Made by a program: the position numbers and the translations under genes
Notes under the pieces: generated by a model
What the model was told of the DNA's origin: nothing
Databases searched by the model: none
What the model saw: only the letters and a program-made list of their open reading frames with translations
NCBI RefSeq assembly: GCF_013359735.1
Contig: NZ_JABFMX010000009.1
Span: 62,001-126,000 of the forward strand
From: Arthrobacter sp. C9C5
Lineage (GTDB): Bacteria; Actinomycetota; Actinomycetes; Actinomycetales; Micrococcaceae
Direction: 5' to 3'
DNA length: 64,000 nt
Shown: positions 25,472 to 34,989 of the stretch, piece by piece
Layout of the letters: every line of letters starts with the position of its first letter
Numbering within the stretch: the first letter of the stretch is position 1

Positions 25472-27102
25472 GCAACTACACCTTCCCGGCCGTCGCGGAG
25501 ACCCCCGCCGCTGAGGCCAACACGGTCTACACCATCAGCAGCGGCGACCTCCGGCTCGCCGCGAACACCAAGTGCTGGCCCACCCAGCAGCAGCTCGAAG
25601 GGCACTTCGCCGCCGCCGTGGAGTCGCTCGGCTACAAGGTCGTCCGCGCCCACGGCATCAACCCGGACACCGGGCACGGCTTCATCGACAGCCAGCGGAT
25701 GGGCATGGAGGTCTTCAAGAACATCCCGCCCACGGCGCCGGTGGTGGTTGTCGAGGCCGTCTGGCAATACAGCCACCACGTCCTTGCGGGCCTGCGCACG
25801 CACCGCGGCCCGATCCTGGTGGTGGCGAACTGGGCGGGCGACTTCCCAGGCCTGGTGGGGCTGCTCAACCTCACCGGAAGCCTGACCAAGGCCAAGGTCG
25901 ACTACTCTGCGCTGTGGAGCGAGGACTTCACCGACGAATGGGCGCTGGGCAAGCTCAAGTCCTGGCTCACGTCCGGCAGCATCACCCACGACACCAGCCA
26001 CGTCCGCGAACTGCCGCCGCTGGCGGACACCGAAGAGGTCCGGCTGGGACGCGCCCTGGCGCAGCAGCTGATGGCCGACAAGGCCATCATCGGCGTCTTC
26101 GACGAGGGCTGCATGGGCATGTACAACGCCATCATCGACGACGAAATGCTCAACCCGCTGGGCATATACAAGGAGCGGCTCTCGCAGAGCGCCCTCGTGG
26201 CCGAGATGCAGAAGGTCCCGGACGCCGAGGCGGACGCGGTGAAGAGCTGGCTCGACGACGCCGGCCTGACCTTCCACTTCGGAACCGACCCGGCGACGGA
26301 ACTGACCCCCGACCAGGTCCACAGCCAGCTGAAGATGTACATTGCGGCGCTGCGGATTTCGGACGATTACGGAGTCGACGCCGTCGGCATCCAGTATCAG
26401 CAGGGCCTCAAGGACACCGTCCCGGCCTCGGACCTGGCGGAAGGCCTGCTCAACAACGTCCAGCGGCCACCGGTCTACTCCCGCGACGGGGGCCGCGAGC
26501 TGTTCGCCGGCAAGGCGCTGCCGCACTTCAACGAAGTGGACGAAGGGGTCGCCGTCGACGCCCTCATCACCAACCGAATCTGGACCGCGATGGGACTCGA
26601 TCCCGCCACCACGCTGCACGATGTGCGCTGGGGTGCCGACTACGACGGCGAGTTCGTCTGGGTTTTCGAAATCTCCGGCTCGGTGCCGGCCTCCCACAAC
26701 GGCGGCTACGACAAGTCCTACAGCATGCGCCAGCCCTCGATGTTCTTCCCGCTGGGCGGCGGTACCCTCAGCGGTGTCTCCAAGCCGGGGGAGATCGTCT
26801 GGTCGCGGGTCTTCATCATGGATGACCGGTTGCACGTTGACCTCGGCCGTGGCCACGTCGTCGAGCTTCCGGAAGAGGAAACCCGGCGGCGGCTGGACGC
26901 GACCGACCCGCAGTGGCCGATCATGCACGCCGTCCTCAACGGCGTCAGCCGGGACCAGCTGATGGCCCGGCACAAGGCCAACCACGCCCAGGTGGTCTAC
27001 GCCCCGGATGCCGCGACGGCGGACAAGGCTCTGGAAGCCAAGGCCGCTTTCTTTGCCGAGCTGGGAGTGCAGGTCCACCTCTGCGGCGACGTGTCGCTGT
27101 AG
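25468..27102 (+). CDS. L-fucose/D-arabinose isomerase family protein
   Basis: 544 residues, close to FucI (about 590). FDEGCMGMYNAIIDDEML and the C-terminal NHAQVVYAPD are family features; VGIQYQQGLKD and HFNEVDEGVAVDALITNRIW lie in the central domains. Mn-dependent aldose-ketose isomerases of this family act on L-fucose and on D-arabinose, which share configuration. The ATG overlaps the kinase stop by 4 bases. Confidence 0.82.
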   Translation: MSNYTFPAVAETPAAEANTVYTISSGDLRLAANTKCWPTQQQLEGHFAAAVESLGYKVVRAHGINPDTGHGFIDSQRMGMEVFKNIPPTAPVVVVEAVWQYSHHVLAGLRTHRGPILVVANWAGDFPGLVGLLNLTGSLTKAKVDYSALWSEDFTDEWALGKLKSWLTSGSITHDTSHVRELPPLADTEEVRLGRALAQQLMADKAIIGVFDEGCMGMYNAIIDDEMLNPLGIYKERLSQSALVAEMQKVPDAEADAVKSWLDDAGLTFHFGTDPATELTPDQVHSQLKMYIAALRISDDYGVDAVGIQYQQGLKDTVPASDLAEGLLNNVQRPPVYSRDGGRELFAGKALPHFNEVDEGVAVDALITNRIWTAMGLDPATTLHDVRWGADYDGEFVWVFEISGSVPASHNGGYDKSYSMRQPSMFFPLGGGTLSGVSKPGEIVWSRVFIMDDRLHVDLGRGHVVELPEEETRRRLDATDPQWPIMHAVLNGVSRDQLMARHKANHAQVVYAPDAATADKALEAKAAFFAELGVQVHLCGDVSL

Positions 27103-27150
27103 CGAAAGGCGCTGGCGCCGGCCGCCGCCGGAAACCCCCGATGGAATAGT

Positions 27151-27166
27151 CCGGGGTATGCCCCGG
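27151..27166 (+). terminator. GC hairpin after the isomerase gene
   Basis: CCGGGG-TATG-CCCCGG is a perfect 6-bp stem with a tetraloop, 48 bases after the isomerase stop in a 209-base gap before the aldehyde dehydrogenase gene. There is no U-run, so it may be a weak terminator or an attenuating stem. I see no clear promoter in the rest of the gap. Confidence 0.4.
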
Positions 27167-27311
27167 TTGGCGCCTAAGGGACCTGGCCCGCCTTTGAAGG
27201 CAGGCCGGCCCCGCGCAATGGGCGGTATCCGCCGTCGACGCCGTACCCGGCGCCACCGGCGGCCCGCGCCCACACCGGCTCAACTCAGCCAGAAACGGAG
27301 ATGGTGGACCA

Positions 27312-28685
27312 ATGACTGCCTACAAGACAGTGAACCCCGCGACCGGAGAGACGGAAAAGGAATTTCCGCTCGCAACCAAGGAAGAGGTCGAGACGGCGCT
27401 CGCCGCCGCGCAGCAGGCTTTCCTCGAGTGGCGCAAGGCGCCCGTGGAGGAGCGCACCAAGGTCATCGCCCGGGTCGCCGAGCTGTACCGGGAGCGCCAG
27501 GATGAACTGGCGCGCCTGATCGCCAAGGAGATGGGCAAGCCCGTGGTCGAGGCCCGCGGCGAGGTCAAGCTGGTCGCCTCGATTTACGACTACTACGCCA
27601 CCGAGGGCCCGGAATTCCTCAAGGACGAGCGGCTGGAGGTCAAGGGCGGCGGCGACGCACTGGTGCGCTCCACCCCGATCGGCCCCCTGCTGGGCATCAT
27701 GCCGTGGAACTACCCCTACTACCAGGTGGCCCGCTTCGCCGCGCCCAACCTGGTCCTGGGCAACACCATCCTGCTCAAGCATGCCGGCAGCTGCCCGCAG
27801 TCGGCGCTTGCGATCGAAGAGATCTTCCACGACGCCGGCCTGCCGAAGGGCGCCTACACCAACCTGTTCCTGGACAACGACCAGGTGGCGGAGATCATCG
27901 CCGACTCCCGCGTCCAGGGCGTCTCCCTGACCGGCAGCGAGCGGGCCGGTGCGGCCGTGGCCGAGGTGGCCGGGCGCAACCTCAAGAAGTACGTCCTGGA
28001 ACTCGGCGGCAGCGACCCCTTCATCGTGCTCGACTCCGATGACCTGGACGCCACGGTCAAGGCCGCCGTGGGCGGCCGGATGGGCAATGCCGGGCAGGCC
28101 TGCACCGCTTCCAAGCGGTTCATCGTGCTTGAGGACCTCTACGAACCCTTCGTGGAGAAGTTCACCGAGCGGATGGCTCGGATCAAGCCCGGCGATCCCC
28201 AGCAGGAAGACACCCGGTTCGGTCCGCTGTCCTCCCAGAGTGCAGCGGACGGCCTGGTCGAACAGATCCAGGACGCCGTGGACAAGGGAGCCACCCTGCG
28301 CACCGGGGGCCACAAGGTGGACGGACCCGGCGCCTACGTCGAGCCCACCGTCCTCACCGACGTCACCCCGGAGATGCGCGCGTTCTCCGAGGAGCTGTTC
28401 GGCCCGGCTGCCGTCATCTACAAGGTGGCCAGCGTGGAGGAAGCGATCGACCTGGCCAACGGCTCACCCTACGGCCTGGGCGGATCGGTCTTCAGCGCCG
28501 ATCCCGCGAAGGCCCAGGACGTCGCCGACCAGCTGGACACCGGCATGGTGTTCATCAACTCCGTGGCCCAGACGCAGGCCGACATGCCCTTTGGCGGCGT
28601 CAAGCGCTCCGGCGTCGGGCGTGAGCTGGGCCGGTTCGGCATGGACGAATTCGTGAACAAGAAGCTGATCCGTACCCCGCGCTAA
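27312..28685 (+). CDS. NAD(P)-dependent aldehyde dehydrogenase (succinate-semialdehyde type)
   Basis: 457 residues, the short SSADH-like class. Glu base in [16 protein letters not shown], catalytic Cys in [12 protein letters not shown], cofactor site [14 protein letters not shown]. By similarity class it would be called succinate-semialdehyde dehydrogenase; after a fucose cluster it could instead oxidise lactaldehyde or glycolaldehyde. It may be separately transcribed, given the 209-base gap. Confidence 0.85.
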   Translation: MTAYKTVNPATGETEKEFPLATKEEVETALAAAQQAFLEWRKAPVEERTKVIARVAELYRERQDELARLIAKEMGKPVVEARGEVKLVASIYDYYATEGPEFLKDERLEVKGGGDALVRSTPIGPLLGIMPWNYPYYQVARFAAPNLVLGNTILLKHAGSCPQSALAIEEIFHDAGLPKGAYTNLFLDNDQVAEIIADSRVQGVSLTGSERAGAAVAEVAGRNLKKYVLELGGSDPFIVLDSDDLDATVKAAVGGRMGNAGQACTASKRFIVLEDLYEPFVEKFTERMARIKPGDPQQEDTRFGPLSSQSAADGLVEQIQDAVDKGATLRTGGHKVDGPGAYVEPTVLTDVTPEMRAFSEELFGPAAVIYKVASVEEAIDLANGSPYGLGGSVFSADPAKAQDVADQLDTGMVFINSVAQTQADMPFGGVKRSGVGRELGRFGMDEFVNKKLIRTPR

Positions 28686-28736
28686 ACGGGCGCGCCCCAG
28701 GCGGGACCGCTTCAGCCGGGAATCCCCGCCAGGACA

Positions 28737-28775
28737 CGGCTGCGGCCGGAGGTGAAGACCTTCCGGCCGCAGCCG
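28737..28775 (+). terminator. Strong GC-rich terminator hairpin
   Basis: CGGCTGCGGCCGG at 28737-28749 pairs perfectly with 28763-28775 around a loop that can itself pair (GGT/ACC). It ends the aldehyde dehydrogenase gene. A weak DosR-like sequence overlaps its right half. Confidence 0.7.
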
Positions 28776-28799
28776 TTGCCGTCCCGTTAGGCTCCTCAC

Positions 28800-29390
28800 A
28801 TGGAGAAAACGGCCACCGCAGCGGCGCGGCGCAGCCTGGCATTCGTGGGAATCAACGCGGGTCTGGCGCTGCACCCGGCGGACTCCCGGGGCGCCCAGGT
28901 CTCGGGCGAGCCGGCCAGCTGCTTCGCCACGTTCTGGCAGGCCGACTGGTCACGCTGGGGTGCCGGGAGCGCCCTGCTGGTTGCCACCCTGCAGGGCTGG
29001 CGCAGCTACGGCACCAATGAGGCCCTCGCGGAAACCCTGGCCACCGAACTTACCCGCTATTTCCCGGAAGCGGCCCGCTTCCCGCTGACCGGGATCGGGC
29101 ACACCCATGACGAGTTCACGGTGGAGGTGGACCCGGCGGCCGGGTTCCGCGCAACCGGCCACAAGGCTGAGCTGGCAATCAGCGGCGTCCTGGACCGGAG
29201 GCAGTTCACTGCCCCTAACTTCCAGCTCGGCGAGGGCACCGCTGCCCTGAGCAACGTTTATCTGCCCTGCAGCACCGGGCGGCTCGCGGAATTCGGGGTG
29301 GAGTGGCCGGGCACGCCGGCGGTCTATCCCGGTCCGCTGGGACCGTCCTCCTCGGCGTTCATCGCCCTGGCCGAATCCTGGGTGCTCTAG
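28800..29390 (+). CDS. Hypothetical protein, 196 residues
   Basis: I do not recognise this family. The protein is soluble-looking, with no signal peptide or membrane helix, and has His/Asp-rich stretches (GIGHTHDEFTVEVDP near residue 98) and an aromatic middle (FWQADWSRWG). Codon use and third-position GC match its neighbours, and no overlapping alternative is better. TAGGCT lies 7 bases before the ATG with almost no leader, so the mRNA may be leaderless. Confidence 0.65.
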   Translation: MEKTATAAARRSLAFVGINAGLALHPADSRGAQVSGEPASCFATFWQADWSRWGAGSALLVATLQGWRSYGTNEALAETLATELTRYFPEAARFPLTGIGHTHDEFTVEVDPAAGFRATGHKAELAISGVLDRRQFTAPNFQLGEGTAALSNVYLPCSTGRLAEFGVEWPGTPAVYPGPLGPSSSAFIALAESWVL

Positions 29391-29505
29391 CGCCCCGGCC
29401 CGACGGCGGCACCGGCCCAGGAGCTGCGCAAGAGCGGCCGGGCGGCACGTGGCCTAGTGTTAAGGCTGGACGATGTTCAGCACACTTATGGTTCACGGAG
29501 AGGCG

Positions 29506-30324
29506 ATGATGGCCAAGCGCAGCAACCCGGCAATGAAAATTGCCCAAAAGACCGCCCACAGCGCGATGTTCGACGCCGACGGCAAGCCCAAGCCCGGCGT
29601 CCACAACATGCTCCTGCGCGCGGTGGAAATCCAGCGGCCGCTGGTCCTGGCGAACCTGCGCCGGCTGCAGCGGAGGCACCCGCACGCCACCGCGGCGCAG
29701 CTCGCCGCCATCCTTGAGCGCAACTACCTGACCGCCGTCACCGGCGGCGGCGCCCTCGTCGGCGGCGCGGCCGTCATCCCCGGCGTCGGCACCGTGGCCG
29801 CGCTGGGTCTCTCCGCCGCCGCGACCGTCGGTTTCCTGGAAGCCACCGCGCTGTTCGCCACCTCGCTGGCGGAACTGCACGGGGTGCGAATGGTGGATCC
29901 GGACAGGGCCAGCACGCTGGTCATGGCCATCATGCTCGGCGAAGAAGGCACGGCACTGCTGAGCTCGCTGAGCGGCCACGCCGCCGGACAGGGCAAGGGG
30001 CCAACCCAGGCCTGGGGCACGCTGTTCGCACGCAGGGCGCCGATGATCGGCTTCGGCTCGGTGCGCGAGCGGATCCAGCGGGCCTTCCTCCGGAACTTGC
30101 TCAAGCGCCAGGGCACCGCGCTGCTGGGCCGCGCCCTGCCCTTCGGCGTCGGCGCCGTGGTGGGCGGCGTCGGCAACCGGATGATGGGACGCGCCGTCGT
30201 CGAAAACGCCAAGGAGGCCTTCGGCCCGATGCCGGTGACCATCCCCGGCGAGCTGAAGCCCGGCGCCGGCACCGCGGAAGCCGGCCCGGACCTGGAAGGC
30301 GGAACCCGTGGATCTGAACGCTGA
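29506..30324 (+). CDS. Hypothetical membrane-associated protein
   Basis: 272 residues, unrecognised. A basic N-terminus is followed by a Gly/Ala-rich hydrophobic block (GGGALVGGAAVIPGVGTVAALGLSAAATVGFLEATALFATSLAEL, written here only as its region, residues 75-120) that could form two membrane helices, and a second Gly/Val-rich segment near residue 205 (ALPFGVGAVVGGVG). Start chosen at the ATGATG at 29506 because GGAGAGGCG precedes it. The 3' end overlaps the pxpA start by 17 bases, suggesting coupling. Confidence 0.65.
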   Translation: MMAKRSNPAMKIAQKTAHSAMFDADGKPKPGVHNMLLRAVEIQRPLVLANLRRLQRRHPHATAAQLAAILERNYLTAVTGGGALVGGAAVIPGVGTVAALGLSAAATVGFLEATALFATSLAELHGVRMVDPDRASTLVMAIMLGEEGTALLSSLSGHAAGQGKGPTQAWGTLFARRAPMIGFGSVRERIQRAFLRNLLKRQGTALLGRALPFGVGAVVGGVGNRMMGRAVVENAKEAFGPMPVTIPGELKPGAGTAEAGPDLEGGTRGSER

Positions 30325-31057
30325 CCTGGGGGAGTCCTTCGGCTCCTGGACCATGGGCGATGACGCCGCGATGTTCCCGCTCGTCACCAGCGCCAGCGTG
30401 GCCTGCGGTATGCACGCCGGGGACCCCGTCACCATGCTGGACACCTGCCGCGCGGCCTACGAACTCGACGTCAGGGTCGGCGCCCACCTGGGCTACCCCG
30501 ACCTGGCCGGCTTCGGCCTCCGCGCCATGGACATGACCTTCGACGACTTGTTCGGCGCGGTTCTCTACCAGCTCGGCGCGCTCGACGGCGTGGCCCATGC
30601 GGTGGGTGCCTCGGTGGATTACGTCAAGGTGCACGGCGGCCTCTACGACCGCACGATGCACGACGACGAACAGGCCTCCGCCGTGGTCGCCGCCATCCAG
30701 GCCTACGACCCAGGCCTTCCGATCCTGGGCCTGGAGGGTTCGGCCTTGCTCAGGATTGCCCGTGAGGCCGGCAACCCGGTGTTCCACGAGGCCTTCGCCG
30801 ACCGTGCCTACCTCCCGGACGGCTCGCTGGTGCCGCGCTTGGCGGAGGAATCGGTGATTGAGGACCCGGACGAGATCGTCGAGCGGGCGCTCCGGCTGGC
30901 CCTCAAGGGCGAAGTCCTGGCGGTCGACGGCACAGTCGTCACGCTCACACCGCATTCGCTGTGCCTGCACGGCGACACCCCCGGCTCGGTGCAGGTAGCC
31001 GCCGCCGTCCGCGCCGCGCTGGAGAAGGCCGGCGTCGAACTGGAGTCCTTCGCCTAG
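30308..31057 (+). CDS. pxpA: LamB/YcsF family protein, 5-oxoprolinase subunit A-like
   Basis: 249 residues: MDLNADLGESFG, SVACGMHAGDP, YVKVHGGLYD, FADRAYLPDGSLVPR and SLCLHGDTP are YcsF signatures. With PxpB and PxpC it hydrolyses 5-oxoproline to glutamate using ATP, but no pxpB/pxpC is nearby. Two usually conserved loops differ: GAHLGYPD (usually GAHPxxPD) and KVHG (usually KPHG). It overlaps the preceding membrane-protein gene. Function may have diverged. Confidence 0.82.
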   Translation: MDLNADLGESFGSWTMGDDAAMFPLVTSASVACGMHAGDPVTMLDTCRAAYELDVRVGAHLGYPDLAGFGLRAMDMTFDDLFGAVLYQLGALDGVAHAVGASVDYVKVHGGLYDRTMHDDEQASAVVAAIQAYDPGLPILGLEGSALLRIAREAGNPVFHEAFADRAYLPDGSLVPRLAEESVIEDPDEIVERALRLALKGEVLAVDGTVVTLTPHSLCLHGDTPGSVQVAAAVRAALEKAGVELESFA

Positions 31058-31060
31058 CAG

Positions 31061-31157
31061 GGCGCGAACGGACACTTGCGGGCCCTCTCCAGGGCGCGAA
31101 CGGACACTTCGGGCCCGGTCTGGGCGTGCAGGCGGGCCGCAAGTGTCCGTTCGCGCC
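31061..31157. repeat. Three copies of a dispersed AAGTGTCCGTTCGCG repeat
   Basis: Copies at 31061-31085 and 31093-31116 are direct; the copy at 31134-31157 is inverted and can pair with either to form a stem of over 20 bp. The core GCGAACGGACACTT recurs near 39440 and twice near 61920-61978. It follows the pxpA stop and could end transcription before narG. The rest of the 221-base gap to narG holds only the DosR-like site at 31229. Confidence 0.75.
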
Positions 31158-31228
31158 GGGGTTGGACGCAGACCAGCTGCGCCGCGGTGAAGATGCCGGG
31201 CCCGGGTGCCGGTCGCAGCGGCCGCCCA

Positions 31229-31242
31229 GTGCCGTAAGGCCC
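31229..31242. promoter_or_regulatory. DosR-like box upstream of narG
   Basis: GTGCCGTAAGGCCC; its complement GGGCCTTACGGCAC matches GGGACTTTNGNCCC at 9 of 12 defined positions. It ends 36 bases before the narG ATG, with CATAGC 22 bases after it as a possible -10. Five other units nearby carry similar boxes at the same distance. Confidence 0.5.
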
Positions 31243-31278
31243 TATCGAGGCCGGACCCCGGCCCATAGCTTTGGGGGC

Positions 31279-34200
31279 ATGACTGCCGGAGGCTCCGCGG
31301 GGTTGGACGGACCCGCCTCGGATGCAATGTTGAAGCTGGGCCGATTCTTCACGAAATGGGACCAGACCGAGGACGGCAGGGCGGTGTTCCGGGAGGGAGG
31401 CCGCAAAGGCGACATCTTTTACCGGGACCGCTGGAGCCACGACAAGGTGGTCCGCTCCACCCACGGGGTGAACTGCACCGGCTCCTGCTCCTGGAAGGTG
31501 TACGTCAAAGACGGCATCATCACCTGGGAATCCCAGCAGACCGACTACCCCTCGGTGGGCCCGGACAGCCCCGAATACGAACCGCGCGGCTGCCCGCGCG
31601 GGGCTGCCTTCTCCTGGTACACCTACTCGCCCACCCGGGTTCGCTTCCCTTACGCCCGGGGTGTGCTGGTGGAGATGTACCGCGAGGCCAAGGCCCGGCT
31701 GGGCGACCCGGTGCTGGCCTTCGCCGACGTTGTGGGGGACCCGGAGCGGCGCCGCCGCTACCAGCAGGCCCGCGGCAAGGGCGGCTTGGTCCGCGTCTCC
31801 TGGCAGGAAGCGATCGAGATCGCGGCCGCCGCGCACGTCAACACGATCAAGAACTACGGGCCGGACCGCTGCGCCGGGTTCTCCCCGATCCCCGCGATGT
31901 CGATGGTCTCGCACGCCGTCGGCACCCGTTTCATCCAGCTGATCGGCGGGGTGATGACGTCCTTTTACGACTGGTACGCCGACCTGCCGGTGGCCAGCCC
32001 GCAGGTTTTCGGTGACCAGACCGACGTCCCGGAATCCGGTGACTGGTGGGACGCGCGCTACCTGATGATGTGGGGCTCCAACGTCCCCGTGACCCGGACC
32101 CCGGACGCGCACTGGATGGCCGAGGTGCGGTACCGCGGCACCAAGGTGGTCACGGTAAGCCCGGATTACGCGGACAACACGAAGTTCGCCGACGAATGGC
32201 TGCCCGCGCAGGCCGGAACCGACGCCGCCCTGGCGATGGCGATGGGGCACGTCATGCTCAGGGAGTTCTTCGTCGAGCGCGAGGTGCCGTTCTTCACCGA
32301 CTACGTACGCCAGTACACCGACCTGCCGTTCCTGGTCCGGCTGGAACGGCGCGACGACGGCTCCCTCACCCCGTCCAAGTTCCTCACCGCCAAGGACCTC
32401 CCGGCCGAGTCATTGGCTGAGGACGCGGCGTTCCGGACCGTGCTGTTCGACAAGAAGACCGGCCTGCCCGCCGTCCCCAACGGCTCAATGGGGTTCCGCT
32501 ATTCCGGCAGCGGCGAGGGCAAATGGAACCTGGACCTTGAGGGCATCGAGCCGGCGCTGTCGCTGCGGGAGGTCTCCGCTGAAAACGCCGAGATCCTGTT
32601 GCCGTGCTTCGAGGATGCCGGCGGCGAGGGCAGCGTGCTCCGCCGCGGCGTCCCCGTCCTCGAGGTGGAGGGCCAGTTGGTCACCACCGTGTTCGACCTG
32701 ATGCTGGCCCAGTACGGCGTGGGCCGCGAGGGTCTGCCGGGGGACTGGGCGGCCGGCTACGACGACGCCGGGACGCCCTACACCCCGGCCTGGCAGGAGG
32801 AGATCACCTCCGTCCCCGCGCAGGCCTGCATCCGGGTGGCGCGCGAATTCGCCCGCAACGCGGAGCAGTCCAAGGGGCGGTCCATGATCATCATGGGCGC
32901 CGGCATCTGCCAGTGGTTCCACGGCGACACCACCTACCGGGCCGTGCTGGCCCTGGTAATGCTGACCGGTTGCATGGGCCGCAACGGCGGCGGCTGGGCG
33001 CACTACGTGGGCCAGGAAAAGACCCGCCCCGCCACCGGCTGGGTCTCGCTGGCGAACGCCCTGGACTGGTCCCGGCCGCCGCGGACCATGATCGGCACCG
33101 GCTACTGGTACATGCACACGGACCAGTGGCGGCAGGACGGCTACTCCGCCGACGCGCTGAAATCCCCGCTGTCCACCGGGGCCCTGGACGGCATGCACAC
33201 CGCGGACGCGATGGCCCAGTCCGCGAGGCTCGGCTGGATGCCGTTCTACCCGCAGTTCGACCGCAACCCGCTGGAGATCGCGGACGAGGCGGAAGCCGCC
33301 GTCGCCGCCGGCACCGCGAAGGACACCCCGGGCTACATCGCCGACGCCCTGAAAAACCGCACCCTGAACCCGGCGATCGAGGACGTGGACGCCCCGGAGA
33401 ACTGGCCGCGGACCCTCGTGCTGTGGCGCTCGAACCTGTTCGGTTCCTCGGCCAAGGGCAACGAGTACTTCCTGCGCAACCTGCTGGGCACCCACAACAA
33501 CGTGCTCGGCAAGGACCACGCGGAAGGCCTCAAGCCGCGGGACGTGAAATGGCACGAGCAGGCGCCGGAAGGAAAACTGGACCTGCTGGTTTCCGCGGAC
33601 TTCCGGATGACCTCCACCACGCTGCTCTCCGACGTCGTGTTCCCGGCCGCCACCTGGTACGAGAAGCACGACCTGTCCTCCACCGACATGCACCCCTTCG
33701 TGCACGCCTTCACCCCCGCGATCGACCCGCCGTGGGAGACCAAGACGGACTTCGACACTTTCCACCTGCTGGCCCAGGAGTTTTCCCGGCAGGCCAAGAC
33801 GCACCTGGGGGTCCGCCGGGACCTGGTCAGTGTGCCGCTGCAGCACGACACCCCCAGCCAGCTCGCCCAGCCCGGCGGGATCGTCCGCGACTGGCGGGAC
33901 GCGTCCATCCCCGCGGTGCCGGGGCAGAACATGCCCATCTTCTCCGTGGTGGAGCGCGACTACACCGCCATCGCGGACAAGCTGGCCGCCGTCGGGCCGC
34001 TGGCCGACAAACTGGGCTTCACGGTCAAGAACGTCACCTACAAACTCGCAGGGCCGTTGGAGCGGCTGAGCCGGTCCAACGGCGTGATGCTCGGCGGCGC
34101 CGCGGACGGCCGCCCGGCAATCGACACCGACGCGAAGATGGCAGAGGCGATCCTGGCCTTCTCCGGCACCACCAACGGCGCCCTGTCCGTCCAGGGCTTC

Positions 34201-34989
34201 AAGGACCTGGAAGTCCGCACCGGCCGGAAACTGGCGGACCTGTCCGAGGGTTCCGAGGAAAAGTTCATCACCTTCGCGCAGACCCAGGCCGGCCCGGTCC
34301 CGGTGATCACCTCGCCGGAATGGTCCGGCTCCGAGACCGGCGGCCGGCGCTACGCACCGTTCACCATCAACGTGGAGCGGCTCAAGCCCTGGCACACCCT
34401 GACCGGCCGGATGCACTTCTTCCTGGACCACGACTGGATGCTGGACATCGGTGAAGCCCTGCCGATCTACCGGCCGCCGCTGGACATGCACCGGCTCTTC
34501 GGCGAACCCAAACTCGGCCGGGACGGGTCCATGGAGGTGGTGGTCCGGTACCTGACGCCGCACTCGAAATGGTCCATCCACTCCGAATACCAGGACAACC
34601 TGCTGATGCTCTCGCTCTCCCGCGGCGGACCCACGGTCTGGATGAGCCCGGCCGACGCGGACGCCATCGAGGTCAAGGACAACGACTGGGTGGAGTGCGT
34701 GAACATCAACGGCGTCCTCGTGGCCCGCGCGATCGTCAGCCACCGGATGCCGGCCGGCGTCGTCTACGTCCACCACGCCCAGGAACGCACCATCGACGTG
34801 CCGAAGTCCGAGGCCACCGGGCGGCGCGGCGGCATCCACAACTCGGTGACCCGGCTGCTGGTCAAACCCTCGCACCTGATCGGCGGCCACGCCCAGCTGG
34901 CCTACGCGTTCAACTACCTTGGCCCCACCGGAAACCAGCGCGACATGGTGGCCACCGTCCGCCGTCGTTCCCAGGAGGTGCAGTACTGA
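31279..34989 (+). CDS. narG: Respiratory nitrate reductase alpha subunit
   Basis: 1236 residues, standard NarG length. The N-terminal [4Fe-4S] FS0 ligands are H62, C66 and C70 (HGVNCTGSCSW) and C105 (GCPRGAAF). Molybdopterin-region motifs include YADLPVASPQVFGDQTD, MMWGSNVPVTRTPDAH and the C-terminal HSEYQDN. It is the cytoplasmic molybdenum subunit that reduces nitrate to nitrite. The frame extends upstream to 30961 through the repeat; ATG 31279 is chosen because conserved sequence begins soon after. Stop and narH ATG overlap by one base. Confidence 0.96.
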   Translation: MTAGGSAGLDGPASDAMLKLGRFFTKWDQTEDGRAVFREGGRKGDIFYRDRWSHDKVVRSTHGVNCTGSCSWKVYVKDGIITWESQQTDYPSVGPDSPEYEPRGCPRGAAFSWYTYSPTRVRFPYARGVLVEMYREAKARLGDPVLAFADVVGDPERRRRYQQARGKGGLVRVSWQEAIEIAAAAHVNTIKNYGPDRCAGFSPIPAMSMVSHAVGTRFIQLIGGVMTSFYDWYADLPVASPQVFGDQTDVPESGDWWDARYLMMWGSNVPVTRTPDAHWMAEVRYRGTKVVTVSPDYADNTKFADEWLPAQAGTDAALAMAMGHVMLREFFVEREVPFFTDYVRQYTDLPFLVRLERRDDGSLTPSKFLTAKDLPAESLAEDAAFRTVLFDKKTGLPAVPNGSMGFRYSGSGEGKWNLDLEGIEPALSLREVSAENAEILLPCFEDAGGEGSVLRRGVPVLEVEGQLVTTVFDLMLAQYGVGREGLPGDWAAGYDDAGTPYTPAWQEEITSVPAQACIRVAREFARNAEQSKGRSMIIMGAGICQWFHGDTTYRAVLALVMLTGCMGRNGGGWAHYVGQEKTRPATGWVSLANALDWSRPPRTMIGTGYWYMHTDQWRQDGYSADALKSPLSTGALDGMHTADAMAQSARLGWMPFYPQFDRNPLEIADEAEAAVAAGTAKDTPGYIADALKNRTLNPAIEDVDAPENWPRTLVLWRSNLFGSSAKGNEYFLRNLLGTHNNVLGKDHAEGLKPRDVKWHEQAPEGKLDLLVSADFRMTSTTLLSDVVFPAATWYEKHDLSSTDMHPFVHAFTPAIDPPWETKTDFDTFHLLAQEFSRQAKTHLGVRRDLVSVPLQHDTPSQLAQPGGIVRDWRDASIPAVPGQNMPIFSVVERDYTAIADKLAAVGPLADKLGFTVKNVTYKLAGPLERLSRSNGVMLGGAADGRPAIDTDAKMAEAILAFSGTTNGALSVQGFKDLEVRTGRKLADLSEGSEEKFITFAQTQAGPVPVITSPEWSGSETGGRRYAPFTINVERLKPWHTLTGRMHFFLDHDWMLDIGEALPIYRPPLDMHRLFGEPKLGRDGSMEVVVRYLTPHSKWSIHSEYQDNLLMLSLSRGGPTVWMSPADADAIEVKDNDWVECVNINGVLVARAIVSHRMPAGVVYVHHAQERTIDVPKSEATGRRGGIHNSVTRLLVKPSHLIGGHAQLAYAFNYLGPTGNQRDMVATVRRRSQEVQY

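Noticed and set aside
25381..27273. 630-codon minus-strand open frame
   Set aside because: It lies wholly opposite the fucose isomerase gene, whose motifs are clear; its translation is Arg/Asp/Val-rich with no family signature. GC-rich shadow.
28755..28768. Seventh DosR-like box before the 196-residue hypothetical gene
   Set aside because: Position fits (31 nt before the ATG) but only 7 of 12 positions match and it overlaps the terminator stem.
31061..31157. CRISPR array
   Set aside because: Only three unevenly spaced copies in mixed orientation, with no spacers of constant length and no cas genes.
30961..31278. N-terminal extension of narG upstream of 31279
   Set aside because: It runs through the dispersed repeats and the DosR-like site and has no NarG similarity.
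32485..34890. 801-codon minus-strand open frame
   Set aside because: Antisense to narG, with the composition of a codon-position shadow.
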